From positions 14,708,935-14,772,934 of the forward strand of contig NC_058338.1 of assembly GCF_905475395.1 (NCBI RefSeq): a stretch of 64,000 nucleotides of DNA, given 5' to 3'. The DNA is from Chrysoperla carnea. Its lineage: Eukaryota; Arthropoda; Insecta; Neuroptera; Chrysopidae. The position numbers were made by a program, and so were the translations under genes. The notes under the pieces are model-generated. The model saw only the letters and a list, made by a program, of their open reading frames with translations, ran no database searches and was not told the origin of the DNA. Positions within the stretch are counted from its first letter, which is position 1. The number at the start of each line of letters is the position of its first letter. This document shows positions 47,225 to 58,541 of the stretch, in pieces.

Positions 47225-47578
47225 ATGAAACTAGTATACTTTTTCCTAATAATATTATTAGTGTCGTTAATTTACTGTACAATATGTGAAGCAAAAGTTG
47301 ATTACTCGGGTGGAGGCAGTCAACGAACTAGAAGTAAAGGTATACAAGTGAACACGGCCAAAGACCATGACTTAAAAAGTTATTATAAATATTCTTTTGG
47401 AAGTCGTCGCGGTGGCAAAGGTTTTGTTAATTCATTTCTCTCCGTACCATTTTTTTCCCGCTTCAAAGTATTCAGTGGGAAACAGAAAAACTCAACGGAT
47501 CAAAAACTAGTTAATGGATCTACTAAAAATCGAATGTCAAAAAAGACAGCTTTGGAAATGACGCGAATAAAATATTAA
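47225..47578 (+). CDS. Small secreted protein, paralogue of the 50885 gene (shortened)
   Basis: I do not recognise the family. The product is 117 aa: a signal peptide (residues 1-23, hydrophobic core VYFFLIILLVSLIY, cleavage predicted after CEA), then a basic, cysteine-free mature chain of 94 aa. Residues 54-86 (from YKYSFGSRRGG to FFSRFKVFSGK) match residues 74-106 of the neighbour at 27 of 33 positions. Both proteins also begin MKL and end their leader CEAK, so they are paralogues. The start is favoured by the AAAAATGAAA context and by the signal peptide beginning there. Compared with the 275-aa neighbour it lacks the Gly/His-rich stretch before the block and almost all of the region after it. 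The tail after residue 100 looks like shifted remnants, so this may be a truncated but still expressible gene or a young pseudogene. AATAAA at 47939 could be the poly(A) signal. Role unknown; export is the only safe inference. Confidence 0.75.
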   Translation: MKLVYFFLIILLVSLIYCTICEAKVDYSGGGSQRTRSKGIQVNTAKDHDLKSYYKYSFGSRRGGKGFVNSFLSVPFFSRFKVFSGKQKNSTDQKLVNGSTKNRMSKKTALEMTRIKY

Positions 47579-47617
47579 AATCATCAGATCTACGCCTGGA
47601 TTTAGACACACAGCTGA

Positions 47618-47716
47618 GAATACAAACTCTTATATCATCATGACTACACTGAAGACCAGCATCGATCACAAACAAATCAATGTCAGGCAATGGAAACTTC
47701 AACATCAGATTATTAA
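47618..47716 (+). pseudogene. Decayed 3' coding remnant of the 47225 gene
   Basis: Just past the stop of the 117-aa frame, a different reading frame (preceded by a TGA at 47615-47617) gives YHHDYTEDQHRSQTNQ and then a Thr/Ser stretch before a TAA at 47714. This parallels residues 178-202 of the 275-aa neighbour (YHH...TDSRRRQGHNSTDTTTT). The order and spacing fit a once longer gene broken by small insertions or deletions. The similarity is short and low-complexity, so this is suggestive rather than proven. Confidence 0.45.
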
Positions 47717-50700
47717 AAACCTGATGATCCCAAAATCATCCAAGCCAACTCATACCATACAAAGTTCTACTTTATGTGTGAATTATTAGTAACTGACAGT
47801 TAAAATTTTATTACTAGTTGAACTTTCATTGAAAAGGATTTGTGGACAAATTTTCATTTAATTAAAATGGTTCCAAAAGAAAGCATGTAAGATTTAATAT
47901 GCTGTGTAAAAATTGATTATTGTTTGTAAGATCAAAAAATAAAAATATTGTGAAAATTGATTTAAAAATAACTTTTAATTTTATCCTTTGTAAATATATT
48001 TCTTAATAAATTGATTTTTTTTCAATAAACGTATGCTTGGCAGTTTTATGGCGATAATTTTGAGGAAATATTTTAGAAATTTTACAGAGTGTACTATCTC
48101 GACTCGTGTGGAATACCACTGTGCGATACCCGTGGCTAAAAACAGTGATAAATATCGACAGTAATTTACTTTCTGTTTATTTATAGGCAATTTTATTACA
48201 GTTATGGTAGAGTAATTACATAATGAACAAATTAAATGTTAGCAGTATTTCTCCAGCTATTTCTTTAATATTATCGAAAAATTAAAGGAAAGACACACAA
48301 TTAAATATAAAACTTTATCGTTTTGGTGATTTTTTCCTTTATTTTTAAAGCACTCCGTGCCTTTATTTATAGTTTGATCTAAAAAGTGGGCACCAAAATG
48401 TATAGACATAAGGTTCACGAATGACCAAATATGGTAGAAGGTTTTTACATCTGTACAAATTTTCAGTAACACGCAGACTTAATACCTATCGTGGTTCATT
48501 AAAAATATAAAGAAAGGGGTTGTTCAGATGATAAGTTTTTCCCTGAATCATGAACTACATTTATTAAAATTAATTTTCATACTGTAATGTATGGAAAATA
48601 CTTATGCCAACAATAAACAATAATAAAATGGTTTATCGAATAAATAATATTAGAAATCAATAATTAATAATAACAACAGTTTATTATTCAATTAAATATT
48701 TGTTTATTTTATGTTTTTATCAATTTATTGACGAGAATTTTATAATATAGACCAGGTTATGATGTTGTACCCGTACATGAGATATACATACAAAGAATCA
48801 AAAGTTCAATTTTTATATCAACTGATGGTCTAGTGTTTAATTAGAGAAACTAGCATAGAAATGTAAAGCTTGAATTTTGTATAAACAGGTCTCGTTCTCA
48901 AATTCGATTAGCACGGACTCACTAGCATTCACATCACTTCCAAAACCACTACTTAATGTATAAGAGAGCTAAGCGGGGGTTGTAATCCCTCTTTAAAAAC
49001 TGGTATAGGAGTTTCCAATCTGGTAAAAAAGAGTTTTTTTGTGCTTAAGACAATTTTACGGACCCCACTAGGCTCTATGCATATTATTTCTTCGAATTAG
49101 TACCTCCTTCCTTGTAAATAAAAAATATCTAGCGAAATTTTTAACTTTTTTAAAATATATTCTTTTAAAGTTCAAGTCATCGCAAAATTTAGATATCGCA
49201 TTTTAGACAAACGTGAATTATTTGCTCAAAATCCAATAAATTTTTTCGCCCGCTATTTTTTTTATAAAATAGCACTTTTAATATTCTGTGTACCTACTTA
49301 TTACCGAGTTTCTAAATTAATTATTAAATTATCGACAGCCAGACGGCTTTGATTTGAGCGATATATCCTTAACTATAAAATTAAAATTGATAACAACAAA
49401 TAATAATATAAAATGTAAATTTTATAATTTAATTTGCTTTGATATACAAGCTATAAATATATATACAAACTATAAAACATAAAAAAAAACATATTTTTAT
49501 TAAGCTTTTATTCAATAATTTCAGCTTAAATTGTTTTAATTTTTTATTCGTTGTCCGCAGAACAGTGGTACAGAATAACTAATTTACTAACACAACAAAA
49601 TAAATATAATTTATTAAAATTATAGGCATACTAGCAGATACCCAAAATTAATTCCGCTTACAGACGTACTATTAAAAATATGGTATAGTTTCCGAAAAAT
49701 AAAAAAATTAATTAAAGAGAGATTAGTAAAATTAAGATTAGTAAAAAAAAAAATTATTTTGAATAATAAAAAATTATTACGCGTAAATAACAAAAATATA
49801 AATTGACGTACGGGGTATTTTTGAATTTAACAGAATTAAAATCAATTACTGGAATTTTTTATGTAAGAAATTAGTGCAAGAGTACCTACTACGCATGAAA
49901 TAACAAAAGAAGACCTTTAAAATAGACGAATAATAAATGTTGGCTTATCTTTATAAAATTTTTTATGTTTGTGGTTTTTACATAGTATGATCCAAGAATT
50001 AATGATGATAACCTTTTCACGGCATCATGTAGCATTCCGTTGCATATAACACAATTTAACAATACTTGAATCGTAATTTGAATGGTTATATTTAAATTGG
50101 ATCCTGAGTCGTTAAAAAATTTGGGCAAGTATGGAAAGGACAGCTATTGGTGATCCTAGTGAAACTCCGATAAAAATATATTGAATATTACCGCAAATGA
50201 GGTATAAAGTTAAAAATAAAATGAAGTACTAAGAGACTTAAGGCTCATTGTGATCCTCTATATGTGCTTTAACACCTTTTCACTGATTATTTCAATTCCT
50301 CAATTATTTTAAGAGGCATGCACTACATCAGCCCATCTCAACGAATAAATAAGTTTTTCTTGCTCTGGAAATCCAATTCGATAACGTAGGAATAACGCTT
50401 CCTAATAATTGCGATATGACAATAAAGAACACACGTTTGAGTACATTATCAAAATTTGCATTTTTCAAGGGACTGATATAGACGTTTTGCCAGTCTAACC
50501 GTGTTTGAAATATTCAATTAACTATGTCATTTAACATGGCGCTCAAAGTAAAATCCAAAGAAACACGAAAATTTTATGAATTCATGTACTCACTTGTACC
50601 ACGCAAAACTAACGCTATGGTGCTTAAGTTACTTTTACATATACCTAGGCATATCTTTTTCAACATGAGTCCTAGTGGGTCATTTCACTAAAAAAAATTA

Positions 50701-50884
50701 CAGTATGGTCAATAGTCATTCCAAATATAACAAATAACATAAAAATAATTATGTAGAACCCTTACATCACGAGTTTAATTCAAGCTTGGCTAATGCTTCT
50801 GACTTCATTGCCCTGAAATATTTTGAATAAAAATCGAACTGATTATTTATTAACATATTCAGACAAACATTCAAATATTGAAGA
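47717..50884. other. Spacer between the two paralogues
   Basis: About 3.2 kb without a supported gene. AATAAA signals at 47939 and 48025 probably serve the upstream gene. Before the second gene, an AT-rich TATA-like GAATAAAAAT at 50826 and an initiator-like ATTCAGACA at 50857 are spaced about 31 bases apart, which would suit a promoter. Confidence 0.4.
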
Positions 50885-51712
50885 ATGAAGTTATTTTTGA
50901 TCATAACAATAACAGTAGTGTTGATAATTTATAGTGTTGTAGAATGTGAGGCAAAAGGTGGACGAGGTGGAGGCAGAAGCGGAGGAAGTAGGGGAGGACG
51001 TGGTCATAGTAGTTATCATGGTAGCTATCATGGAACCTCTCATGGACGTACATCATCGGGTCGCAAAACAGGACATGGAGGACATAGCAGTATAAGCAAT
51101 CATTATAAAAATAGTTTTGGAAGTCGCAGGGGTGGACAAGGCTTTTGGAATTCATTTACATCAATACCATTCTTTTCACGATTTAAAGTATTTGGCGGCA
51201 AAACAAAACCATCGAAATCTTCATCACCCGCTAAAGATATCAATAATAACGCCATCAATGTAAATTCAAAGAACGATATTTCGAAAACAAATAATTTAGG
51301 TGATTCGAAATCAAATAATTTTGATGATATTGGAAAGAACGATATGTCGAAGTTAAACAATTTCGATGACAAGCCATCTTCCGTTGGACAAAGTGGTTAT
51401 GGTCGATCAGGATATTATCATCATTCGAGTCATCATCATACTGATTCTAGGAGACGGCAAGGACATAACTCAACAGATACCACAACGACGCCAATACCAA
51501 TTCAAACTACTACATCTATTTATCAGTGGATGGATGAGTTATCGAAACAACTGGGAATAACAACACAAAGTACATTAAAAACAAAATATGATTTTCCAAA
51601 GTTTAATGAAAGATTTCCCGATGGAGATTCGATGAATCCAATTTTGTCGAATAAAGCATTAACGGATGCATTAGAAAAACTGAAAGAACCATTAAAATTG
51701 ACACCTGATTAA
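50885..51712 (+). CDS. Secreted Gly/His/Asn-rich protein with conserved SFGSRRGG block
   Basis: Family not recognised. The product is 275 aa. A signal peptide (1-23, MKLFLIIT... cleaved after CEA) is followed by a Gly/Ser/Arg/His-rich part (24-72) with RGG-like repeats and HGSYHG/HGTSHG units. Next come the block shared with the 47225 gene (74-106), an Asn/Lys/Asp/Ser stretch (115-163) with the self-repeating motif KND-SK-NN-DD, a Tyr/His patch (172-185), a Thr-rich linker (196-211) and a more ordinary C-terminal segment (212-275) that could fold as helices. The mature chain has no cysteine and one N-glycosylation sequon (N195). The coding part is a single exon. The start is set by the signal peptide and the AAGAATGAAG context. 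The stop codon overlaps an AATAAA (51711-51716). RGG/His composition recalls cuticle, silk, salivary or metal-binding secreted proteins, but none can be chosen. Confidence that it is a real gene is high because of length, exact leader and paralogue. Confidence 0.88.
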   Translation: MKLFLIITITVVLIIYSVVECEAKGGRGGGRSGGSRGGRGHSSYHGSYHGTSHGRTSSGRKTGHGGHSSISNHYKNSFGSRRGGQGFWNSFTSIPFFSRFKVFGGKTKPSKSSSPAKDINNNAINVNSKNDISKTNNLGDSKSNNFDDIGKNDMSKLNNFDDKPSSVGQSGYGRSGYYHHSSHHHTDSRRRQGHNSTDTTTTPIPIQTTTSIYQWMDELSKQLGITTQSTLKTKYDFPKFNERFPDGDSMNPILSNKALTDALEKLKEPLKLTPD

Positions 51713-51716
51713 TAAA

Positions 51717-52987
51717 ATTGATGTGTGTATACCATTGACTTTAGAGTTATATAGACTGATGACTTTAAGTGTGCCAGCATCTGAGGTAATTGCTTAGGTT
51801 CAACCATTGTAGATTTGTACGAAAAAATGTAAATTGATAGGTGATAAGTATTTTTTTTTAAGTTAAAAAAAAGCGAAAAAGTTCAGTGAAATCACGATGT
51901 TTTATGTAAAATATTTTGTGATATGAAAATTTGACATTCAATGTATGTGTTTTTGATAAATGTCCCTATATTCTTTTGATAAATGTATTTTTTTAAATAA
52001 ATATCCCTAACTGACCTAAGTATTAACCTCAGATGTTGGTACGCTTCTCACTGTACGGAAAGATAGTCGATGCTTAGTCTATATAAAACTATAAAGTCAA
52101 TGGTGTATATAAACTCTGTGTTTTGTTACGTTGTGGAAGTAAATAATGAAGCATAAGTTATATAATTTTTAAAATGATGTTGTTAATTTTTTGTAAGAAA
52201 ATAAAATAAAATATTGGATAAAAAACCATTATAAAAACATAGTACACACCAAATAAACTTTGAAATTTTTTTTCGTTAGCCCAACGGATTCAGCACAATG
52301 CCGATTCGATGTGAAATTTCTAATACCTGTAACTCCGAAGAAAAGTGTTTCCGTACTCCTGTTCCTTCCTTTAAAATAGACTAAGATCCCAGAGCGATAA
52401 GACACAACTTATTTTTTAATAAATCAAACTTTACGTTCTGAGTAGTGTTTCATGTACTTAGAACGCTTGCTCACTCACAGAGTTTTGATAGATGTACAAA
52501 AATGATAAGAATAAAAGTTCTAGATTTTTTAAAGTCGAGAACTATTTCATTAAACTTTTTTTGACAGGACGAGTAATAACGCCATAAATCGCAAAAAAAT
52601 TTTTACCACTTCTTTAAACTCCCACTCGTCTTCACCGGAAAACATTCAGCTGTTGGATTTTTAACCCAATATTTAAAACTCCTTTATCGACCCTTTCCTG
52701 CTGAGCTTGCCCTTTAACAAATTATTTTGTAAATTGACTAATTTTTAGATACTACGCTTTATCTATTATGCATTTGGATAGACGGTTCAATTGTGTTACC
52801 TAAAAAAGTGCTGAGTTTACTTTCAACTATTTTAAATTTTAATTGTCTATGTGGCATCTGTGAATTTTTCTGCTGAATACAGTACTTTTGACTTGAGCAA
52901 ATAATAAAGTGTGAACAATTGTATGTATAGAATATTTCGAGAACTTTATAAAATTTTGTATAGTTTAAAATACATAGTGTGGCATAA
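51717..52987. other. Downstream flank of the 50885 gene
   Basis: No gene. Likely 3' untranslated sequence in the first 300-500 bases, with further AATAAA motifs near 52000 and 52200. Confidence 0.4.
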
Positions 52988-53315
52988 GTGGATATACAGC
53001 TATAAAAGTATTAGTTTATTATAAGTCATTGCTTAATCTCTGATAGTTTCTTCTGAACCAAAAAAATATATATTTGCTACCATTTTAAACTTTTTTTTAC
53101 TGTGTACCGAGTCAAACTAATATAATTCAAAATTAATTCGCACAAAGAGTAAATCGTTATTCAAAATTCAGGTTTTTCTGGGATATACAGCTATAAAAGT
53201 ATTATTTGCTACCATTTTAAACTTTTTTTTACTGTGTACCGAGTCAAAATAATATAATTCAAAATTAATTCGCACAAAGAGTAAATCGTTATTCAAAATT
53301 CAGTTTTTTCTGCAT
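52988..53315 (+). repeat. Tandem duplication with an internal deletion
   Basis: GGATATACAGCTATAAAAGT occurs at about 52991 and 53181, and TTTGCTACCATTTTAAAC at about 53073 and 53205. Both copies then run in parallel (GTGTACCGAGTCAAA, ATTCGCACAAAGAGTAAATC) for over 100 bases. The second copy lacks about 58 bases between those two landmarks. Confidence 0.85.
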
Positions 53316-54978
53316 CATTCTATCGGCATGTTATTGTTAAACGCCGTCATAACTACACGAAAATGTCTATTGGGTAATTTCAAAATTAATTATCTAAGGC
53401 TTGGAACATACCGCTCCACTTTTTCGAAACTATACTCGACAATCATGCCGAATTATTTGCAACAAATGATTATATTAAAAATACAGAATCAGGTCAGATT
53501 CTTTGAAAGAGTTTTCAAAAGAAAATGTAATCAGAATAATTTTATATTTTCTTTTGAATTTGTTTGTGGTTTGTAAAATGTATTATTATTATAGCTTGTA
53601 TGTTCTAGATTATTGCAATGCTCATAATGGTTTACTAAAATATGTCATATTCTATTATTCTTGAAAGATAGATAAAATGTTTCCCAACAAAAAGAAAAAG
53701 ATCGCTTATAAATTTTATATCAATATAAATGAATTGGATGTAGTTTCTTTTATTATCTACAAGTTGCTGGGTTTCTAGAGCTTTAAACAAGCTATTCTTT
53801 CAAAACAAATTTGCGTTTTTCTTCTTTGATATGCCTCTAATGACGAGAGTTTCAATTCAGAAGATATTATTTTCTGCAAATTTGGAACGTAGATATAATT
53901 TATAGCAGTTAATTTAGAAATGGATGGTTATGTTGACCAGTATTTACAGCGTGGAGCCACGTTATTGTTGTAAAAACTAAAGAGCAGAGCATAATAGATG
54001 CAGAAAACTTACGGCTTATAGTCAACAATTTTAATTGAGTCGTAGGAAATAATTCTGTTCAAGCAAAACCTGAAAAGGAAAACCATTTACCAGGTTTTAA
54101 GATACGCTTGTTAGTGTTAATGTCCATCAAATATATTCAGATACAGAAATTTTTGTTTAAAAATGATCTGAGCGTCGTCTGACGATTTTAACTGACATTT
54201 ACTACGCTGTCTAGACATGCTTTGATTCAAGGTACACATGCTTTGATTCAAGGTTTACTTGTATACGATTTGATGGTTTTCGTTTATTGTTAATTACTAT
54301 ACACTGCGTTTTTTGATACGATGATGGACATTTTATGAATTCTCCCTCAAGTCGGAATATTTATAAAGAGTGGCTTTTTATCGTTAAAAAAAGGTCTCTT
54401 ACGAATTCCAACGTTGGGCAAACTGTATAATATACATAATACGTATGCATTTATTAATTATTTATTTTAAAAAGCTGGAACACGATGCGCGTGAATCAGT
54501 AAACTGTTTACATAAATTTTATTTGCTTAGTGGTTGTTTATGTATATTTTATATTTGCCTGCAGTACTAATAATAACATGTACAATATGCATAAAAATGC
54601 AATTCAAAAAATTATATAGGGTGCTCAAAAAATATCGCTCTAGAACAGCAGAGAAGTGACTTTTTAGAAATTTTGGAAAATAAAGCTGATTTACAATTTT
54701 TAGATTCGGAGCACTATTAAAGTTTTTTTTTTTGGATTGCTATTTTGAAGAAAGTTTATTAATTAGGTATTTGTGGTTTGTAAAATGTATTATTATAACC
54801 TTGGGTTCTAGATTATGGCAATGCTCATATTAGGAACCATCCATAAATAACGTCACATCAATTTTGCGATAGATCTAAAATTGAGTGCGAACCGGTTCCA
54901 CTCTAGCATCGCTTTCAATGCTCAGAAACAAGAAATAAGTAAGTAATATGTTCCCTTAAAAATAAGTTTAGTCCCTTA
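53316..54978. other. Gene-free interval
   Basis: The 82-codon plus frame at 53328-53576 has no leader, domain or paralogue. A 21-base tandem duplication (ACATGCTTTGATTCAAGGT) sits at about 54217-54255. Confidence 0.4.
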
Positions 54979-55581
54979 ATATGTGTGATATATATCAAGG
55001 TATAATAAGTTTAGTCCCAAACTTGCAACGCTTAAAAATATTAATGCTACGAACAAAATTTTGGTATAGGTGTTCATAAAATCACCAAATTAGTCCATTT
55101 CCGTCTGTCCGTCAGTCTGTCTGTAAACACGATACTCAAGCGAAAAGAGATATAAAAATTTTAATAGCGTTCTGAGGACGTAAAAAGTGTGGTCGAGTTC
55201 ATAAATGAGCAACATAGGTCAATTAGGTCTTGGGTCCGTAGGACCAATCTTGTAAACCGTTGGAAATAGAAAACAAGTTTAAATGTAAAAGATTTTCCTT
55301 ATAAAAAAATTCAACAACTTTTGTTTGAAACCTTTTTTTATAAACGTCACTGTTTATCCGTGAGGGCGCAAATTAGGACAAAAATTTGGTGTCCATTTTC
55401 TTCAAAACTATCAAAGATAGAGATTTGAAAATTTGCAGGTAGCTTCAACTTGTGGTTTTGAGAAACATTCTCAAAACGAAACAAAATTCTAGAAAATACT
55501 TAAAATTTTCGAAAAGCCAATAAATGGCGGGCGAATGGCTTAATTTTAACATGTCACTCAATTGTTTGTTTTCACTTGGTT
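54979..55581 (-). mobile_element. Family 1 interspersed repeat, copy with foreign 5' segment
   Basis: From the 3' end (CAAGGTATAATAAGTTTAG, inverse of the family end) through GACGTAAAAAGTG, GACCAATCTTGTAAACCG and CACTGTTTATCCGTGAGGGC it is collinear with other copies. About 170 bases (55380-55550, containing CTTCAAAACTATCAAAGATA) then replace the usual ATACCATGCATAGACAG part before the normal terminus CAATTGTTTGTTTTCACTTG. Confidence 0.75.
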
Positions 55582-56103
55582 TTCTTTTATTATAACACGA
55601 ACTTTGACGAAAAATATTAAAGAAATTATGTTTGTTTGTGTAGAAAAGCTTGGAAAGTTATAAATTGTTCAGTACACATATTGATATAATAATATTTATA
55701 TGCATACTGTACATTAAATTAATATCAATGTAAAATAAACCCCTAGCCTAGTTTTCTATGTCATATCTAGTTAATAGGAAAAATGTGGGTGGCTATAGAA
55801 TAGAGAGATGATATTACCACTATCAACCCTTTAATGATGGACTTTATTATACATATATGTGGTTTTTTTTATCCACATACGAATGCATCATAGGAAAGTA
55901 TTTATAGAAAATAACCTTAATACCTTTGATATTATATGCAGTGAATAAAAGTAGTAATTGTATGCATATTTATTTAGGTAACGTTTACGCCATAAATATA
56001 CAGTTACCTAGATAGAGGCATATTTAGTGTAGTTTCGAATTGCCGATTATTACAGCTCTCGTTGATATAAGGGTATCTTTCAAGCCCTAGAAATTCAGTT
56101 TAT
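55582..56103. other. Gene-free AT-rich interval
   Basis: No supported feature. Confidence 0.4.
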
Positions 56104-56320
56104 TTAACCTCCGAACTAAAAAAAGGGTTGTTTTAAGTTTGACCGCTATGTGTGTGTGTCTGTCTGTCTATGGCATCATAGCGCCTAAGCGGATGAACCG
56201 ATTTTGATTATTTGGTTTTGTTTTAAAGGTAATTTAATGGAGAGTTGTCTTAGCTATATTTCAAGTGTAAATTAAAGGTTCCGTACACGAAAAAACGAAA
56301 AATTGGCGATGTAGTAATAA
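56104..56320 (-). mobile_element. Family 2 interspersed repeat, 3' half
   Basis: TTAACCTCCGAACTAAAAAA, GTTTGACCGCTATGTGTGTG, GGCATCATAGCGCCTAAGCG, GATGAACCGATTTTGAT, GTTCCGTACACG and AATTGGCGATG match the 3' half of the 27.5 kb copy on the opposite strand. Confidence 0.8.
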
Positions 56321-56599
56321 AACGAAAAGAAAATTCATAATTTGATCATTTACTTTGATATGATTAGGATTTCTAACGTGTAGAAGGTAGTTTTCCCCTT
56401 TTATAGTCGTTGCGATGTCGGTAAGGAAATTTTCGAAATATTCTTTCGAAGTTAACTTTGGTTTATGTCGAATCGATTGATGAAAATCTCATCTTTCTTG
56501 CATGAATAGAACTGAAATACGTAATTTTGGGGGGTGTTTTCCCGAATTTCAGGAGAGTTGCAATGAAAATATTATGTTTTATACTTTATAATCATTTAG

Positions 56600-56990
56600 C
56601 TACATAAAGGTTGCTAAATAATTTGGTTGATCAAAATTGGGTAAAATTTGCGTGTGGCAGAGCAAAATCAAATTTTCTGGTTTTATTGACGTCGTAAGGC
56701 TCAAAAATCTTCTCTTTTTTTGGATATTCGCCAAATTTTATCCTATTTGAATGAATTGTTGTATGAAATCCACTAATTTTGGACCATATTTTTCATTTTT
56801 CGTGTTAGTTATTCGTTTATATTAGCCCTTATACAGAATGTGGAACGATACTGCATTTTAAAAAATTAATGGGATTACATAGGTACTTGATTGCTCAAAA
56901 TTGGATTAAATTTACGTATAGTAGAGATAAATCAAATTTTTTGGAATTTTATGGATTTTTGATGTATTTTTCACCGTCCGTTATACCTTC
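56600..56990 (+). repeat. Old, strongly diverged relative of the 316 bp satellite
   Basis: The order of landmarks is the same as in arrays A-C but weakly conserved: TTGATCAAAATTGGGTAAAA, GGCAGAGCAAAATCAAATTT, TTGACGTCGTAAGG, GAAATCCACTAATTTTGGAC, then AATGTGGAACGATACTGC, then a second start at TTGCTCAAAATTGGATTAAA. About 1.2 units. Confidence 0.55.
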
Positions 56991-57704
56991 ATTTTTGTGA
57001 TGAGACAACGCAACAGCTTAATTCAAAAGTGCATAACTAGTTTATAGGCAGGTATTATTATTCATGCTCTCTTAAAATAATTTTGTTTCATGATGATGTA
57101 AAAGTATTCAAAACTACTAGCATTTACTATAATCTAGCCATAAAACAAAGATAAAAAAATCTTGTTGTGGTGCTATTTATAAAATATTATGACCTACTGG
57201 ACAGATTATTAAAATTGTGAATTAAAAAAAAATAAAGAAAAACAGTTGGAAATAAATGAAGTATTCATTTGTTTATGTTTATTTTTCTCCATTCGAAATA
57301 ATTATGAAGAAGATTTTCCCATAGCAAATGGGTACTTCTTCTTCGAGTTTGAATATGTAGTGCGCTAGATTTCAAAATATTTTTCATAAGCTTTTGTAAT
57401 GTTTTTCTAGTAGGTATGTAAGAATAAGAAAAAAAAATTATAAATAAAAAATAATTTATGTCAGTGGTTTCTTCTACGATAAGAAAATTAGTTTTCTTAT
57501 GAATTACTTGAATCATTTTTCTTTTCATATTTATTTATTTCTCTTTTTATTTACGTATTTAAATATATTTTAAGGAAATTGGTAAGTAGGTTAAATATGT
57601 ACAACGTCGAAATATTTTCGAGTTCTTTATTCAAATGTTACAATATTGTTATGTAAATTTCTGTAATCTGTTCAAATTCTTAGAACTATTCAATATTTAT
57701 CAAA
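56991..57704. other. Gene-free AT-rich interval
   Basis: No supported feature. The 87-codon minus frame at 57265-57528 is low-complexity. Confidence 0.4.
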
Positions 57705-58260
57705 AGGGATCGTTTTGACCGCCCTTGTAAGGATAGTGGGCATAGCATTTTATATCAAACAGTTCACATAAATTATTAACTGTTCTTTTATCATTGCATC
57801 AACGATTAATATGAAAACAAAAATCACTGGTAAATTTATCTAAATCAACACATTCAAGATCCGTTACATGATGGGGAATCATTTTATCTATTATAATTTT
57901 ACACATAATATAGGGATCATTTTAGCGTATATAAAGGGAATCATTTTACCCGTAACGACATATTTGAATTTCGTTATAAAAACTGACCTTAAAATTTATT
58001 ATACGCCTATGAAAATGTGTTATATTATTAAAAGTCAACAAAAGCCAAGAGTAAAAAGAGCCAGCTGACAAAAACTACCAAAAAGAAATTTTACGTTGAA
58101 ATTTGTCTTTCCATAAATCATAAGCAGTAAAATTAATATTTTTGCTACAAAACACAAATTAGCTTATACATCGCCATCAGTCTTTGTTGAACGATTAAGG
58201 CTTTAATGGTTTACTTAAAACAATGAGGGATCATTTTACCCTGAGGGATCATTATAGACC
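57705..58260 (+). repeat. Interspersed short motif GGGATCATTTTA upstream of the third gene
   Basis: The motif or close variants occur at about 57705 (GGGATCGTTTTGACC), 57874 (GGGAATCATTTTATC), 57913 (GGGATCATTTTAGC), 57936 (GGGAATCATTTTACC), 58227 (GGGATCATTTTACCC) and 58244 (GGGATCATTATAGACC). It lies 280-840 bases before the start of the gene at 58542. It could be decayed repeat sequence or repeated binding sites. The open frame at 57868-58068 is built from it. Confidence 0.55.
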
Positions 58261-58433
58261 AATTGTCCATATAGTTCTTACGGCCTCATATAAATCAAAC
58301 TATATAAATTAAACAAATGCCTCTCGCAAAAACATTTATTTATTTTCCTGCTGAACAAGCAATATTCAAACTTATTATTCAAAAAATATTTTCTATATTT
58401 GTATTTGATAACTTGTAATATTATTATTTTGTC

Positions 58434-58472
58434 TATAAAATGAATTCATAAACCAAATATTTTAATTTCAGA
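58434..58472 (+). promoter_or_regulatory. Possible core promoter of the 58542 gene
   Basis: A TATAAAA box (58434-58440) is followed about 36 bases later by an initiator-like TTTCAGATT (A at 58470). This is slightly longer than the usual 30-31 base spacing. It would give a 5' leader of about 70 bases. The same TTTCAG could instead be a 3' splice site of an upstream untranslated exon. Confidence 0.4.
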
Positions 58473-58541
58473 TTTCAAAATTCTTATAATTATTATTAAG
58501 AAGTGCTATCTGAACAGAATTAATAAATTTTTATCGGAACA

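Noticed and set aside
50901..51560. Antisense and alternative frames over the 275-aa gene
   Set aside because: Shadows of the real coding frame, created by its biased composition.
53328..53576. 82-codon plus frame
   Set aside because: Begins right after a tandem duplication and has no supporting feature.
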